NCBI GenBank assembly: GCA_003640385.1 | Contig: RCAB01000008.1 | Location: forward strand, 434,001 to 498,000 | Source of the DNA: Setaria digitata | Taxonomy: Eukaryota; Nematoda; Chromadorea; Rhabditida; Setariidae | Direction: 5' to 3' | DNA: 64,000 nt | Shown: positions 11,089-29,962 of the stretch, piece by piece | How the letters are laid out: each line of letters starts with the position of its first letter | How positions within the stretch are numbered: the first letter of the stretch is position 1 | Translations under genes and position numbers: made by a program | The notes under the pieces: generated by a model | The model's input: the letters and a program-made list of their open reading frames with translations, nothing else | Database searches by the model: none | Told to the model about the DNA's origin: nothing

Positions 11089-11277
11089 TCAGGAACTTGG
11101 TTTGCTGCGTCGCAATAATGGCAGAACATTTCGAATTCTACCCACAAAGTAACCAATCCCTTCATCTTCAATTTTTTCTCCTCTGTCTTCAGCACTTTTA
11201 GATTCATGCATCTGATTGCCATCCAGCGACAATGCTGCAATTAATGCAATTATTAGCAATAAAGTTTGCAAAGCCAT
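11089..11277 (-). CDS. Predicted secreted peptide or first exon of a secreted protein
   Basis: A 62-codon minus-strand ORF starts MALQTLLLIIALIAALSLDG, a textbook signal peptide with a 15-residue hydrophobic core. An acidic segment follows (ESKSAEDRGEKIEDEG), then GYFVGRIRNVLPLLRRSKPSS before the stop. Read alone it resembles a small neuropeptide-type precursor, with a basic RR pair near the C-terminus that could be a processing site. There are GT donors inside it (for example within GTGGGTAGAA), so it may instead be exon 1 of a longer gene running toward 8.9 kb. I do not recognise the family. Confidence 0.45.
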   Translation of the reverse strand: MALQTLLLIIALIAALSLDGNQMHESKSAEDRGEKIEDEGIGYFVGRIRNVLPLLRRSKPSS

Positions 11278-14200
11278 TGGTTAACTTCTTGAACATTTAC
11301 CTCTCCGTCCACATTTCCGTATTTAACTTTACCACTACTCGGCTCGTACTTTTCTCACCTGAAGTTTGTCGTGAAATATTATATCTGTTCTAAAATTTCT
11401 CCTGTATTCCAGGTTCTTTTGTTAGAATTTCCTCTTTGATTGCACTCCGAAACCTATAGCTCAAAACTGTTCTTTACTCCAATCACGAAAACATCGAAAG
11501 CAGTACTAGATTTTGCGGCATCTAGTTTCGAGTAATTAACCCGTGAGGTACCCATTTCGTCAATTGTTTTTGTTGCTGTTTCCAATGCGAACAGCTTTCG
11601 CTGAAAGAAATAAAGTCTAATCTACTTGAAAACTAAATTTGAAAACGACTGAATTGAATTGGTTTTTGAATTTTCCGAGTACCATTTTTTCGTTCTTTCA
11701 ACGAAGATGAAAATATTGATTTCATTAGCAAACCCTATTACCTATCATTCCTATTTTCCAGTGTTAATAAAACTTCAACCTAATCCTGTTTCCTTTCTCT
11801 CATACTTAAAAATAGCTGATAACTGTGTCCATTCGTATTCCTTTTAAACTATTTTGCCTACTGGACCAATGTATCTTTCGGCTGTCAGGAATAACTGTTC
11901 TCGGATCTCGATATTCTCTGTATGGATGAAAAGAAACTTAAGAAACTTGATCACCCCTGTACCTTCACGCACTTGACTTAAATCTGTTATGCTACAATAG
12001 GTATTTCTCTGGTAGGCAATGCCTCCAATGTTTACCACCGTCCCCTCTTCATATTTCATTAGCCATTGTCAACTAAATAGTTACAAAGAACGTTAAACTT
12101 ATCTGCTACGTTTACCTCACGTTTTTTCCAAATTTTGGATTCTCTCCAATGTATGGCTATAACACTTACCGAATTTCGCTCGCACACTGTTATTATTTTT
12201 AAACGTTTTAGCTGTTAAGCAATAGCTGAAGCAAAATTAATTTAAGACGAGAATTTTAGGAAATTTGCATAGCTAATAAAATTTACATACTATCACTTCG
12301 GTTGAAGGAGAGATGATGACACGAAGTTAGCCTCTTAGTTAGCTACCGTTCAATAAAGATTAGAATGGCAAAAGTAGCAGTAGGACGTGCAACATTTGAT
12401 CGGTTATTGAGATATCTAGTGCTGAGGAATTTTTGAGACAGAACATGATTCTGGTGCCATTAAGGAAGTGAAAATCGCGATAAGTTTTGAAAGACAAAAA
12501 ACGCCTAAAGCAAGAAATAGAGCTTATTGATATTTTGTCTTCATCAAAGGAATGAATCCATTTATTCATCGGGAAGAAGAACTTAAAACTTGATTTCTAA
12601 TGACACCATGACACTCTTCATAAAGATGTAACTCCAGGTCAGCTTATTATTCTGTCAATTAATACAATAAAAGTTTAGACAGGACATCCATGAATTCGGC
12701 TCTGAATCCGCAATCGTTAAAACGCATCATTTGCAATGAATGCAATAAACACACCTGAACGGTGGACTGGTCACCTTCATCCTTACAATTCTTTACTTAT
12801 GGGTCCTAACATGTCATAATGGAAATTTTAAACCGAGTTGTCTTTCTGCTTTTTTTTTTTTTGTAGAAGTTGCATGAACTAAACACACTTTTTAGCTAGA
12901 TTTTTCATAAAATAAGTTTTCAGTTAAATTCTCTCTTGTATAGTTTCAAAGCTGCTGAGTGGTAACTGTGAATGGAACTGAAAGCTGCGCAATAAAATTT
13001 AACGAACTTCTGAGCAATTAAACGACAGTGCTCAGTGGCTGAATTGATATTTGTTGATTTGAACAGGTAATGGAAAGTACATGGAAAGGTCGATGAAAGT
13101 GTTGGCCAAATGGCTGCAAGGTCATCACCGCTGAGTCGTTACGATACTGTTTAACAGGTATAAGATGTTGCCACCTTCGCTGATATTAGTGAAAATTGCA
13201 TTACAATAACTACCTGAAGAAAAACCGCATGGACAGAATAAATTTTTCATAAATGAGCAATCTTTTAATGAAATTCAGGTGGAATCCCTTTCAGGGAAGA
13301 ACGAACAAATTCAAAGGCTATTCAAAATTTTCCAGTTTTGAGTTACCACCTAACTTGAATCCTCCTTTTTCTGGCGCAGTTCGGTGAATGATATCGATAA
13401 TAAATAAAGTTTGCAGTCGGAATACAAAACTAATATGGCAAGAATAATATAACACAATGGCAAGAATCATAAGCAAAGATTATTGCACGGACCCACGGAC
13501 CTTCTGGATGGAACCTAATCAGCATTTAGTTTGAAATAAAACTTTAATTTTCCTTCTAAAGTCTCCAAAAGCTTGAAAATAAAGAAATGGTGGAAAGTTA
13601 AAACGCTTCAATTTAAGGTTTGTTTTTGAGTCACAATTTTGCGGTACTTCTGTGAGTCTCTTGCGCCAGAAACGCGCCGCTGAAAGCAACAATTTGAGCC
13701 TAGAACTTTTAGATGTAGTACTGGGAATCTTGAGAACATTGCATAATACGATTTACTCAGTTCAATATTTCGTACTCGGCGAAATATAATTTGAGTCAGA
13801 AATGAGCGATGCATTATATCGCAATATCTTTCGCCATGCTGAATGCAGAACAATTGCCGCACTTTATAATATTAAGCGATATATTGTACTTCACAAGTGT
13901 TTCTATTTTTATCTCCATCTTAAAGAACGAAAGTTTGTTTTCCCTAGCGAGGTTAGAAGTTTCCAGTTCTCTCTTCTTGTCCTCAGCCATTTTCTCGGAA
14001 GGTTACACCAGCAGTTTCAGCTCTGGAATCATCAAACCTCTCTACTACAGCTATAGCCAATGGCTAGTATTACGACGTTGGTTAGCTTTTCTGAGCTGCT
14101 CCATCATTGGCAATAATACCTAAAAGAAAAATCACACATCATATTTCTAATACCTGTGCAAGGTGTTAGTTTAATTAAAAACTTTGGAATATTGCAAATG

Positions 14201-17200
14201 CTACAAAAATTAGTGCTTAACGATATTCTAAGGAATTAATTGCTAAGATGAATGGAGGAGAATGCCATTTCGTGTCAGATAATTCAGAGGAAACATGAGC
14301 TGTGACATTGCGCCACACCTTTAGCTAGATTCTCAGTGTCAACTTTCCACTCGCATTTAAAAAACTTCATTCCAAGGTCGGGCAGTCCAGATGTTGCTCA
14401 GTCTAAACCAGACCCCTCCTCACATTCCCAAGTACCACTTTTACGCTTCTCTGTCGCGCGTGCGTGTGTCGTCAACCGGTACATGTTTCGCAGGGAATAG
14501 CATCGATTGGAAAAGATCTACTACCTGTCTGTTTGTCTGTCTGCTTTTACGGTCGGTTGGCTACTAGTCTGGCTTCAAACTAGTTCTAGTTCTTCTGCCT
14601 GCTGCAGTCCAACAGTCTACGACGAGTTTTATGAAACTTTTGTTTCTTCCGATGCATTATTACTTATTACTGCATTCTTCACAGCCAGCAACTACAAATT
14701 TGCTGATTATCTTCCCTTCCGAGCCAAGTACGAGTAACCCGTGACCTCAAGCGTTGCAAGTTCAACTTGATGAGGCGGAAAGAAGTCAACAGCGCCTGAA
14801 AGCTGCAAGCATTCCTTTGTTGAAGTGAAAAATTTTCTCAGAACGCATCGAAAAGCGAAGAAGCCAGGGGGTGTGAAGTAAGACTCACTGTGAGCTTACG
14901 AGAGCACCCGGGAGTTAGCACTGGGGACTTTCTTGTTTCTCCTTTCCGCTGTTTCTCTTCATATATTATTTTCATTTATTTATTTATAATACTGATTGTA
15001 ATTGCTATTATTATTTATCATCATGTTATTTATTTATTTCATTTTTTTAGTGTCACTAATTATTACTTATTATTGGTTATATTAACGTCATTTTTAGTCA
15101 TGTTAATTGCTACTGCTAACAGTTATTCATTGTCATCAATTATTATAATTATTCATAATTATTATAAACCATTATAATTATTCATAATTATTATAAAGTT
15201 TTATTCACCACTAGTTGTTACTAATATTATCTGTATTATTATCACTATTATTACGTATCGTACGCATCATTATTAGTTACTGTTATTAGCTATTTCTATT
15301 ATACCAAAAAACATTTGCATCATTAATTATTAAAATAGACTCTTCAACAATAGTTTTATGAAAATTGTGTTGTAATTATTTACTATTACAGCTGTTATTA
15401 TCAATTATTAACTGTTGTTAATCAATGATGATTGGCGTCATCAATTAATCAGTGTTAATTAACTAATATCAACCATGATGCCGATTAATTGGCTATCATC
15501 AGTTATTACTAACCAGTTCTCATAATTTTTTAATACTCAGAGTCCACTAATATTGCAGTTAGTGACGGCACAAGCACATTTGGTGGTGACTGGAAAGTGG
15601 AAGTTGTGATGAGGTGTTGTGAACTTTGTTTACAACTTACTGTTTGCAGCTCTCTTCGTTTGCCACCCTTAATGAGCGAAGAAGGGAAGGCGCAGCACCT
15701 AAGCTCCGATGGAACATTAATTATCGAAACTCAGCATCGATTCCCTTTCCTTTATTATAACATCGATTCCTCACAGACTTGTTTTGATAAGTGATTGTTG
15801 CCGAGTGCTTTTCTCTCATCTTTCCTTCTACAGAAGCACTTCACCAGCGCTAACAGGAACCCGCTACCTGCGACTCACATGACTGCAGTCACTGATTCAC
15901 TGAACTGCTCTCCACCTGTCCCTCGGCACACAGGGCAAGATGTATCTGTGGATTTCTTGAAACTGAACTTGGTGACTTCAGTGCTTCCAGTGATGATTGT
16001 TTAGCAAATCCTGTATCAGGTAACACCCAGACAACTCATCTCATTAGCTCTTTTCAAATCACCCACTGTGCACTGTGCATCTCTAGCACCTCTTCTTTTA
16101 GGACACCTGTTGACAGCTTCCAATCAAACTGTCCAATTCTTACCAATTATTTGAGGAAATTGGTTCACAAGGAGAAAGAAGGAAGTACCAGCGAGCCTTA
16201 TTTTGGAACAGTGCTCGTGTTACGGTACAGTTAGCCTCATAAACATTTACAGGTGCTTCCACATATCGTTCAATCAGTAACAACGAAAATTATCTTCGCT
16301 GTTCGTTTGTTTCTCTTGGACCAACATTTAGACTGTCTGGCATAAAAGCCACATAGGTAACCTGGGGTATGTGAGATTTATTCTGGCTCGCATGCGAGGT
16401 TTATTCTCAATTTAGGATTGTCGAGAATTAACCTCAGAACGGAAAAGAAAGCTTGGAGGTGAGAAATGGATGCGTTACGAAAGACGGGAAAAAGTAAACG
16501 AAGAAAATACGTTGTTAAGCCCTGAGAAGTGAAAACAGCAACGGTGAAATCAGTAAGGTGAAATTCGACTAACACCTCAACTGTTTTCAAACAGAAATGT
16601 ACGGAGGTGTCTGACAAGGAGGCATGGAAGAAGAGCAATGTCTATTTTGCTCAAAGTTTTTATCACAGCAGGAAGCAATCATCTGAAACTTCACGTAGGA
16701 TGGATTGTACGAGAAGAAACGAATCCATGATTGCAGCCCATAAAATGAAGTCATAGATCGATCTTTTTAGATGAAGTCCTGTAGAATAATATGGACACTT
16801 TGAAATGCGCCGAATGGGACAGACGTTAAGATGAAGAAAAGGTAGGAGTGGAAGTTGGAAATTGATTGGGTAAGAGGAGGAAATTGAGATGTTCCATTTA
16901 AAACTTCATGGAAAAGTGGAGACGGAAAATGCCACTACTTCAACTTATCTAGATAACATAAACCTTACTCGTAGGATGTAGCTCGTTTCACAGCGACCCT
17001 GCACCAATGTTTGATGGTTCCGTTGCAGAAGTTATCAGAAAGTTTGACGAGTTGCAACGTGTCGCTTCATATGTTTGGGTTTGTTGGGTGCTGTGGTATT
17101 GTGTAGTTTGGTATTCGGTGAGACATGCAGTCTGGATTTGTGACTTGGCGCAGTTATTCATGAGTCACTTGCAGAAGGGATTTAGATATTTGGTGGGAGG

Positions 17201-17671
17201 AAGCTATGCAAGATTGTTTTGAATATTTAGAGGAGTCAGAGGTGAAATGTTTCTCTTTAGCCGAATATTTCTTTGCCTATTTTGAAAGAAACACTACTTT
17301 TATGAAATGTTTCAGTGAGGAAAAAACTACGAAAGTGGTTGTTTGATGAGATGAGTAGTGTTATTGGCAGTTTCTAGAGAATCTCGGGTACTCCTTTTTC
17401 CAACGTCGTAGCGTTTATGCGTTCGTACAGTCAAAATATACGTCACGATATTTATTGGTAAATAAACCTTTCTTTCATTTGAGAGAGAAAACAACGAGGA
17501 CAGAAAAGTGGATTATTGGAGTGCAGGTACGGCGGCGGTAAGCAAGAAACACTTGGGTACCGTCAAAAAGGCGAGCCCATCAAGAAAACAAGCTGTTGCA
17601 GTAATACATAACAACAGCAGCAGCAGTTGCAGCCGTAATATCGCCGTCGTCGTTAGTTGTAATCGCAGGAT
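11278..17671. other. Long interval without a confident gene
   Basis: Contents seen: a 71-codon minus ORF at 11844-12059 (begins MKYEEGTVVNIGGIAYQRNT) that looks exon-like but is unassigned. A 58-codon minus ORF at about 13993-13818 begins MAEDKKRELETSNLARENKL and is also unassigned. An ATT/TTA-rich low-complexity block lies at 14940-15540. A CAG/CCG-rich, relatively GC-rich stretch at 17510-17671 probably belongs to the AMMECR1 5' UTR or promoter. Other ORFs here look like noise. Confidence 0.4.
14940..15540. repeat. ATT/TTA low-complexity block
   Basis: About 600 bases made largely of TTATTA, ATTATT and TCATTA words. It includes a near-exact 27-base doublet (TTATAATTATTCATAATTAT...) around 15143-15200. 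This is simple-sequence DNA. A 95-codon hydrophobic frame across it is a compositional artefact. Confidence 0.7.
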
Positions 17672-23216
<5,545 letters not shown>

Positions 23217-26200
23217 TACAATTTATTTGCAAAAACTCAAAATAAATACAGTTGTGGCACGTAGCAGCTTTAGCTACACTCCAGGAAACTGTTTCTTCAT
23301 TATCGTTGATTGGATCGGTTCATTTTGGAGCGCTGGATTCGTGGATAAACCGTTGTTAATGACAGTTTTTCTTTGGGAGCCGATCATGTATGAGGTCAAG
23401 TAATTTTTGGTACTTTCCACTTTTTAAAATTGTTCCGAGAAAAACTGGTGTTTTATGTTTGATGATTATGGTAAAGTGACCACAGGCTATTCTGCTTTGT
23501 CTTAACTGTCTCGTTCTTTCCTATCTTTTTTGTAAGCGGGTTAATTTGCTTAATCCATCGTTCTTTCAATTTTCTCTGAACAAGCCTTCAAATTATGCGT
23601 ATAACGTACACATGATATTGCTTCTTTTTGTTTATGTTAATCACTTTCAGCGTTTAAGGATATTTCTTACCTCCTTTTAAACAAAAGTTGCTTATTAAGC
23701 GAATTTTGAATCACATTCATTATCAAACAAAACAGTTTAGGTGAGTAGACAAATTGCAGTTGGAGGAAATAAGATAATAAGTTCCCGTGAGTAGTTAAGT
23801 AATTCGTTAATAGGGTTATGAAGTTCGTACTGAAAGTACTACAAACTTAAGACTTTCTACACATTACTATTCATTAAGCAAGCACGAATACTGCAAGGTA
23901 TGCCTAGTTTTCATTTTTCTAGGTGTTTCATGAAAGGAAGGATAAGATTTCGATCTGTGCAGGCGACAACTAATTCTGTAGAATAGCTAAATAAGAACTG
24001 CTAGGTGAGTAAAATTGGACATTTAATAAGCTCCTCTGAGGATCTGCTTTTAGCAGAATTTCGCGTCAATGAGATTAGAAGTAAAATATACGTCGTAATA
24101 AAAATTCGAATGCGATTGCTTAGTGGAGCAGAGTAAAGAGCATTGTCGTATAGTCAAGAACACTTATCGTTCTGATATCAGTTCACTACCTCATTTGGAA
24201 TTGGATTCGCACATTTTGGATATTGCTTATAAGTTCCGGTGTTCTGTTTGTCTTGTTTTGACTAGGATACTAATTTAAGCAATTTTTACTTTTTCCTCGT
24301 TTTTTTTTTTTTTTTCTTTTTTTTTTATATCGAGAAAGTAGAGGGAACGAGAACGAAAATTAGGCGCTTTTATTCGCCTTATTTCAAGAATAAACGCAGT
24401 TTTTGTCAGCTGTTGCTTATCGTTCTCGTACTCCTGCTTATAATTGGCCTACTTAAAGCAGTTATTATATCACCTCGGAGAGAATCCAGTATTTAAAGTA
24501 GTTGAATTTTTGGAATGAAAGTGGTACCGTGATCCTCTCCATCCATTTGTTGTCCATTGTAAGCTGTAATAAATTTATTTTTTTATTATAATCTGTAATA
24601 TTTGATTTTCCTACGTCGTGTAAGCAAGCTTTAAAGTAAAATTATTATCTTTCCAAATATTGTTTCTTTCTATGTTCTTTCGTAAATTTCCCTTGTTGAA
24701 TGTTTCTGCTTTTCTTTTCCCAGATTGCTCCTTACATAGTAATTCACTTCATTATTCGCTTTTACTTTAGTTTTTCATTGTTCAGTCTATATTGTGGAGT
24801 GTACTGTGATAAGCACATCATTGATAAATGGACCGGTTGTAATCACTAAACGAAATTCAGTTTCGAACTTGTTTATATGAGTATTAAACTTACCAGTTCA
24901 TAAAAACGTCGAAACCATCTTATCACAACATCCGGCACTATTCACTAATTTAGAATCAAATTATTGACGAAAATTAAATGAAATCTTGCTTATTAGCCTT
25001 CAAAAGCCTACCCTTTCAGTAGGGCAATTAAACTTGAGTTAAAATAAAGAATTAGAATCGAAAATATGTTTCAGATGAAATCGGAGGAATAGGTAGTAGT
25101 AAGTCATTTAACACTTCCATTTTTTGTCTCTACAAAATATTATGTGTTATTAAGTGAATAGCTCTATATGTTTAACTGCCATACTCAATTCAGTGTTTTT
25201 GCTCGCATCATTTTTCATATAATTCCGAGATTTCTATGTCATTCTAGATGCCTGAATTTTTCCAATGTTATTGTAAGTTGACTGTTGTCAAAGTTGGCCA
25301 GTAAGTTGTATGGGCATTTCTTGCTGATAAAAGATAAGGTTCGAGATGTGCTTTGTTTCCTTTTTGGTGATTATTCAAATTCAGTTTGGCTCTTAGTATG
25401 GTTTTTGACCTATCCAAGTCCATCATCTGGGGTCAACGTTGGTAAATTCTTGAAAGTTTGGAATTTTTTTGGCCTCCAAAAATGATAATTTGTCTCTGGA
25501 ATGTGTTTTTACTGTAAGCATTCCGCTCACTGCTTACGTGATTTCCTATTTTTTTACATGAAATATAAATTAACGACGGCAGATTTTAGCAAAGCTGAGG
25601 AAAAGTTACTGAGAAAGTAATTTGCCTCCCGCATGTGTTCTGCTTGTCGAAAGGTTTAATCTTCTTTGTGGGCCCATGTTTTTGATGCTCTTTCACTATT
25701 GTTGGTGTCACAATTTTGTTCTTAACCGGTTTGCTTTATTACATATTTATCCTTCATCGATAAAATTGTTAATATAAGTTTCTGCTTTCATCAGAAGCAG
25801 TGTAGTTTAACTTACATAAGAGTTTGTGGTGGTAGGAGACGGCAACAGTTTTTCCACCTTTGGAAACTTTTGCGCATTTTGGATGGGAACTTTCTGCGAA
25901 AGGATCTAAAAACTAGGCAAGTGACACTTCTAATAAAAATATAAAATGATTTTTTTTTTTTTTTTACCGGGAGATACGTTCTATTGTCAAGCTGTGAACC
26001 CATTATCTTTTAGTAATGAATTTTCCGAATTCGATAAGTGGCTTCCCTTATATTTCTCACTCTGTGAGATATCTGTATCGTTCGCTCATGAAATACTTCG
26101 GTAAACAGTTAGTGATCATCTGGAATTATACCCATTGTAATTTTATATTTTCATGCGGTATTCGCCAGACAGGCTCCAATTGTGTACGATACGCCGAGTA

Positions 26201-26734
26201 TATTTGGAGTGATGCTTCGGTAATTGGCTGGCACTTGAATATTTTGCCATGAGCAGTACTTGAGTGCTTTAATAACACGAGCATCAATGTTTATTAATGT
26301 TGCTGCCATCATTAAACATAGGTAAACGAGATAAAATCTGGGTACTTACTAGGAATTTCTATTCCTCTTTATGTAGTTTGAAATTTTTACTGCTATAATA
26401 GACAAGTATTCTAGATAAAGTAAGCCGTATTACTATAGTCCTTTTTTAATTTCAAAATTACTCTTAATAAGTTAAATGAGGATAGGGATTTTGAGATGCT
26501 AAGCCGTATTCAATACTTTCTTTACAAGGCATTTTTAAAAGACTAAAAAGTCTCTGTAGCAGATGGGAATCCATCACAGCAGTCATCAATGAGAAAGCAG
26601 GTATATTATGTAATTTAACTTGTTTTTGCTGTAACAATTGTCGCCGCAGATTCTCATCTCATTAATACAAGACTTAACGTGTGGATACTTTTAGAGATGT
26701 GTTTTGCAACAACAAAATCATATTTTGAATTCGT
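23217..26734. other. Intergenic region, no gene recognised
   Basis: It holds a poly-T tract near 24300-24326 and ORFs at 25285-25485 (+), 25812-26003 (-) and 26016-26252 (+). None of these has domain or splice support. The last few hundred bases presumably contain the promoter of the secreted cysteine-rich gene; I see no specific element. Confidence 0.4.
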
Positions 26735-29700
26735 ATGAAGTTTCACATGTTACTGCAAGTAGCAGCTCTTGCTATAATTGTGTTGAATGTTAAGGTATGT
26801 GATCACACCGGTGGTGTGGCATATAACACATAATGCAGTAAAACGTCGTCATTTTGCAATCTCTTGAATTATTCAGACTAATGCTGTAAAAGTTCCTCTT
26901 CATCAACAGTGATCCATATAAAACCCTGTAACTTTAAGAAGTACTAATAACTTAAACTGTAGGTCTCGGGTGATTGTGTCGATCAGCTCCAGCAGTGCGC
27001 CATACTTACAGAGGAATACGAACGTCTCATACTGGAAACCAGGCATTCTGCATTCCGAACTTGCTTTGCCAAACAAATGTAGGCTCAAAATTAAACATCT
27101 AATTTGTCCCTTAAAAAGTACTTTAGAAAACGACTACGGACTAGCTTAGGCAGTAATGGAAGGGGTGAAAATATTTAAAAATATTGTCGCAGGATATTGA
27201 TAGTTACGAAGTTGTCTACCTGTAGATGCAGCTATGAATTGGCATTGTTCGAAAGATGTTTCGAACGGTCAGTACGCGCAGTCCGAGTCTCACTCAGTAA
27301 AAAAATTGTGGAATCTGACAATTTCGTCCACTCAGCACATCGATACTTATCTGCTTTGAAAAACTGTTTCGATAGCAGCCAAGGACGGAAGCAGTTTCCT
27401 GATTTCAAGTCTATTTTAATTGATGGTAAGGCCAAAGACAGATCCTTAATAGAAAAGTTTTGGATTTGCTTCGCAATGTTGCCTTTACTTGGAAGATTCT
27501 GCTGCTACAGTAGAACGGCATCACAATAGGAATAAACTAATTCTTTCTTGTCTGTATTGCAGAAATCATTTATCATCTAAAAAAGTTTGTGCAGTTGCAG
27601 AGGATGCTATTTATGCTCGTACAATTTATAGCATCGAATATGCTGATCATCTTTGGGGATTACCTCAGTTAATCTCGACTTATGCCTACCTGGAAAACTC
27701 AGTCACATTATCTTGCTTGATTAGGGTTAGTTATTAGGATCCTAGATGTATGTCATTGTGAACTACGAAAATTATAGTATTTTTCAGAAGCTTCCTATAG
27801 TTTCAGGAAATAATGAAAGTGATAGGAACCTGAAGAATAATAGTATTTATGTCTAGAAGAGATGCAATACAAAGAGGCGTTATAGGAGCTTTATAAAACT
27901 GTTCAATAAACAAGAGGGGTTAGCTAGTACTCCTTCTTCTTATAGGAGAAAACGGGACGAGTATTTGGCAACGGTATTAATAGATTTATTGATTCTGCGG
28001 ATTTGAAACTGTATGTTATTTTGAAGAATTTATTTTCCACTGCTTATTTTCAAGAAAAAAAGATTCAAATCCCTGGATAACTGTATTTAATTTACGGAAT
28101 TTAGAAATAATGTAAGCGGTTCTTGTTTTCTGGAAGAAAATGAAATGCAGTGCTACCGCCTGCGCCTTAGTAACGATAGATTTTATCAGGAGCTACTGAT
28201 CGACAGAGATCGCGTTATCAGATCATGCATTCGAAGGTGTATTCACAACTTATTTCATTTTAGTATGAAGATAAAATCTGACGAAGAAGTGATAAAGTAG
28301 GACCTCCAATCACTCAGTTTATGCTGATTTTGAATCACTCACCATGTTCTCTCTTTATAAGAGAGGAGTGCTTAGTCCTGATCAATTATAATCTAAATTC
28401 TAGCTCTGTGTAGCACAGATCCCAACAAAAGAGAATTCAAACTTCGAAATAATTGGTGCAACTAACATTGTTCAAGCATCATAAATAAATAAATGAAATT
28501 AATTGAGTTAAATGATTAACCACAACTAAATTAATTGAGTTAAATGATTAATCACAACTAAATTAATTGAGTTAAATGATTAACCACAACCGCAAAGAAG
28601 ATTTTTCAGTGTTCGTCTACAAACGCAATGTCATCCGACTGACGCTTCGCGGCTTCGTGCTTGTCTTTGTAGCGCTCGTGAAGAGTTTGAAAATCGTGTT
28701 CAGGTTTCTATATTGCAATGCGTTCGGCAAAGTCATGCGGATTATGTTCACCGTACCGGTATACAGCAATTACAGCATCATCATCACCAGCGACAAAATA
28801 AGAACTTCGATAAGCTTGTTCCGGCTACCGGTAAGAGGCAATGGCTGTCAATAAAACAGTTTTAGAAATCTTCATATTTATTGAAAAGAAGGAAAAAAGT
28901 TGGATTCAGCTGCTCTGTTAGGAAAAATGCGTCAGTTTCATTCCACACCTCGTACTCTGGTGTTGAGCAGTACCACCGACTCGTTTTAGCGAGGTACATA
29001 CCAACTTCACGCCAGCACTGTCGTTATCACAGCTCAAGCTTCTACGCTATGCAGATCCTTCAAAATTCAGTCATAAACTTAAATGAAGACGACCCTGCAA
29101 ATTATTTTTCCTTTGGCATCATAGTTCCCCTGCTTTGAATTCCCTGGAATTGCTTTTTGAAACATGTCACAATTTTCAAAAACCATAAAAGAAATTTCCC
29201 AGTGATGATACATACCTGATATCTGCGGAAATTTTAACATCACATCACTATCATTAAATATTACTGATTATACTCACAGCATTTAAAATTTGAAGTGGAC
29301 ACGGATCAGACCAACCACTAACGTTTTATTTTACTAACGCCGGAGTTTTCTCTGTACATCATTGTGAAGTAGTCGGCAGTTCGACACAGTCTTATTGTAA
29401 ATTTTAACACCTTTATTTTTCAAATCTTTTTGTACAGGAACAGTATGGAATAATCAGTGCCTCTGTGCTTGTCCAAATCATGTAAATTTTGCTAATCTAA
29501 CAATGCTAAAACATCGGGTGCAAAAAGACGTTATTAACGATCAACAAGATACCCGGAGAAGACAAGCGGTTTGTCATCTATATCAATTATATGAAGAAAA
29601 TATCCAAATAGTAAACAAACAACATCAATGTGCTTTGATATTAAATATAAATTTGAGGAAGTGAAAGTAATACCGCTTTAAGATTTCGAAGACAAAAAGA

Positions 29701-29962
29701 AGCTTTTTACTGTAAATAGTAAGAAGTCTAAACTTTTGTCTAAGAATCTTTTCCGTGAAATCATTAATTACTTCTAAAGCTTGATGTCTGCTATAATAGA
29801 AATAAGAAGAAATCATTTCTCTATCTATTGAAAAAAAAAAAAAAAATTAACATTTATGCATACGACGGCACGATCATCCTAAATTAAAAAATGTTACATT
29901 TGTCCTGAATTTCTCCACAGTATTCTTGCAGATATACGCAGATGTGCAAGGAAAACTTATGA
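26735..29962 (+). CDS. Unrecognised secreted cysteine-rich protein with two alternative 3' ends
   Basis: Exons 26735-26794, 26963-27078, 27193-27425, 27601-27725, 28151-28236 and 28610-28830 join in phase. From the last, a phase-1 donor can reach either 28910-28989 (306 residues, ends LSSTTDSF) or 29438-29568 plus 29921-29962 (337 residues, ends QMCKENL). Exon 1 is exactly a signal peptide (MKFHMLLQVAALAIIVLNVK). The mature part has recurring cysteine modules: CVDQLQQC, CRCSYELALFERC, CYRLRLSNDRFYQ...SC, RACLCSAREEFENR...LQC and, only in the longer form, CLCACPNHVNF. There is also a His run (HHHH) in a Gln-rich linker. The longer form continues the CxC pattern, which argues that it is the main product. 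No membrane segment follows the signal. I do not recognise the family; some nematode egg-coat or cuticle-associated proteins have similar Cys spacing, but I claim no match. The 27601 acceptor is the least certain join. Confidence 0.7.
28496..28590. repeat. Three tandem copies of a 32-base unit
   Basis: The unit AAATTAATTGAGTTAAATGA... (32 bases, ending CACAACT) repeats at 28496-28527, 28528-28559 and 28560-28590. There is one C/T difference in the middle copy and the last copy is one base short. The array sits in the intron just 19 bases before the acceptor of the 28610 exon of the secreted protein gene. Confidence 0.9.

Noticed and set aside
14890..15177. 95-codon hydrophobic plus ORF resembling a membrane protein
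   Set aside because: It lies in ATT/TTA simple sequence, where such Ile/Leu/Tyr-rich frames arise from composition alone.
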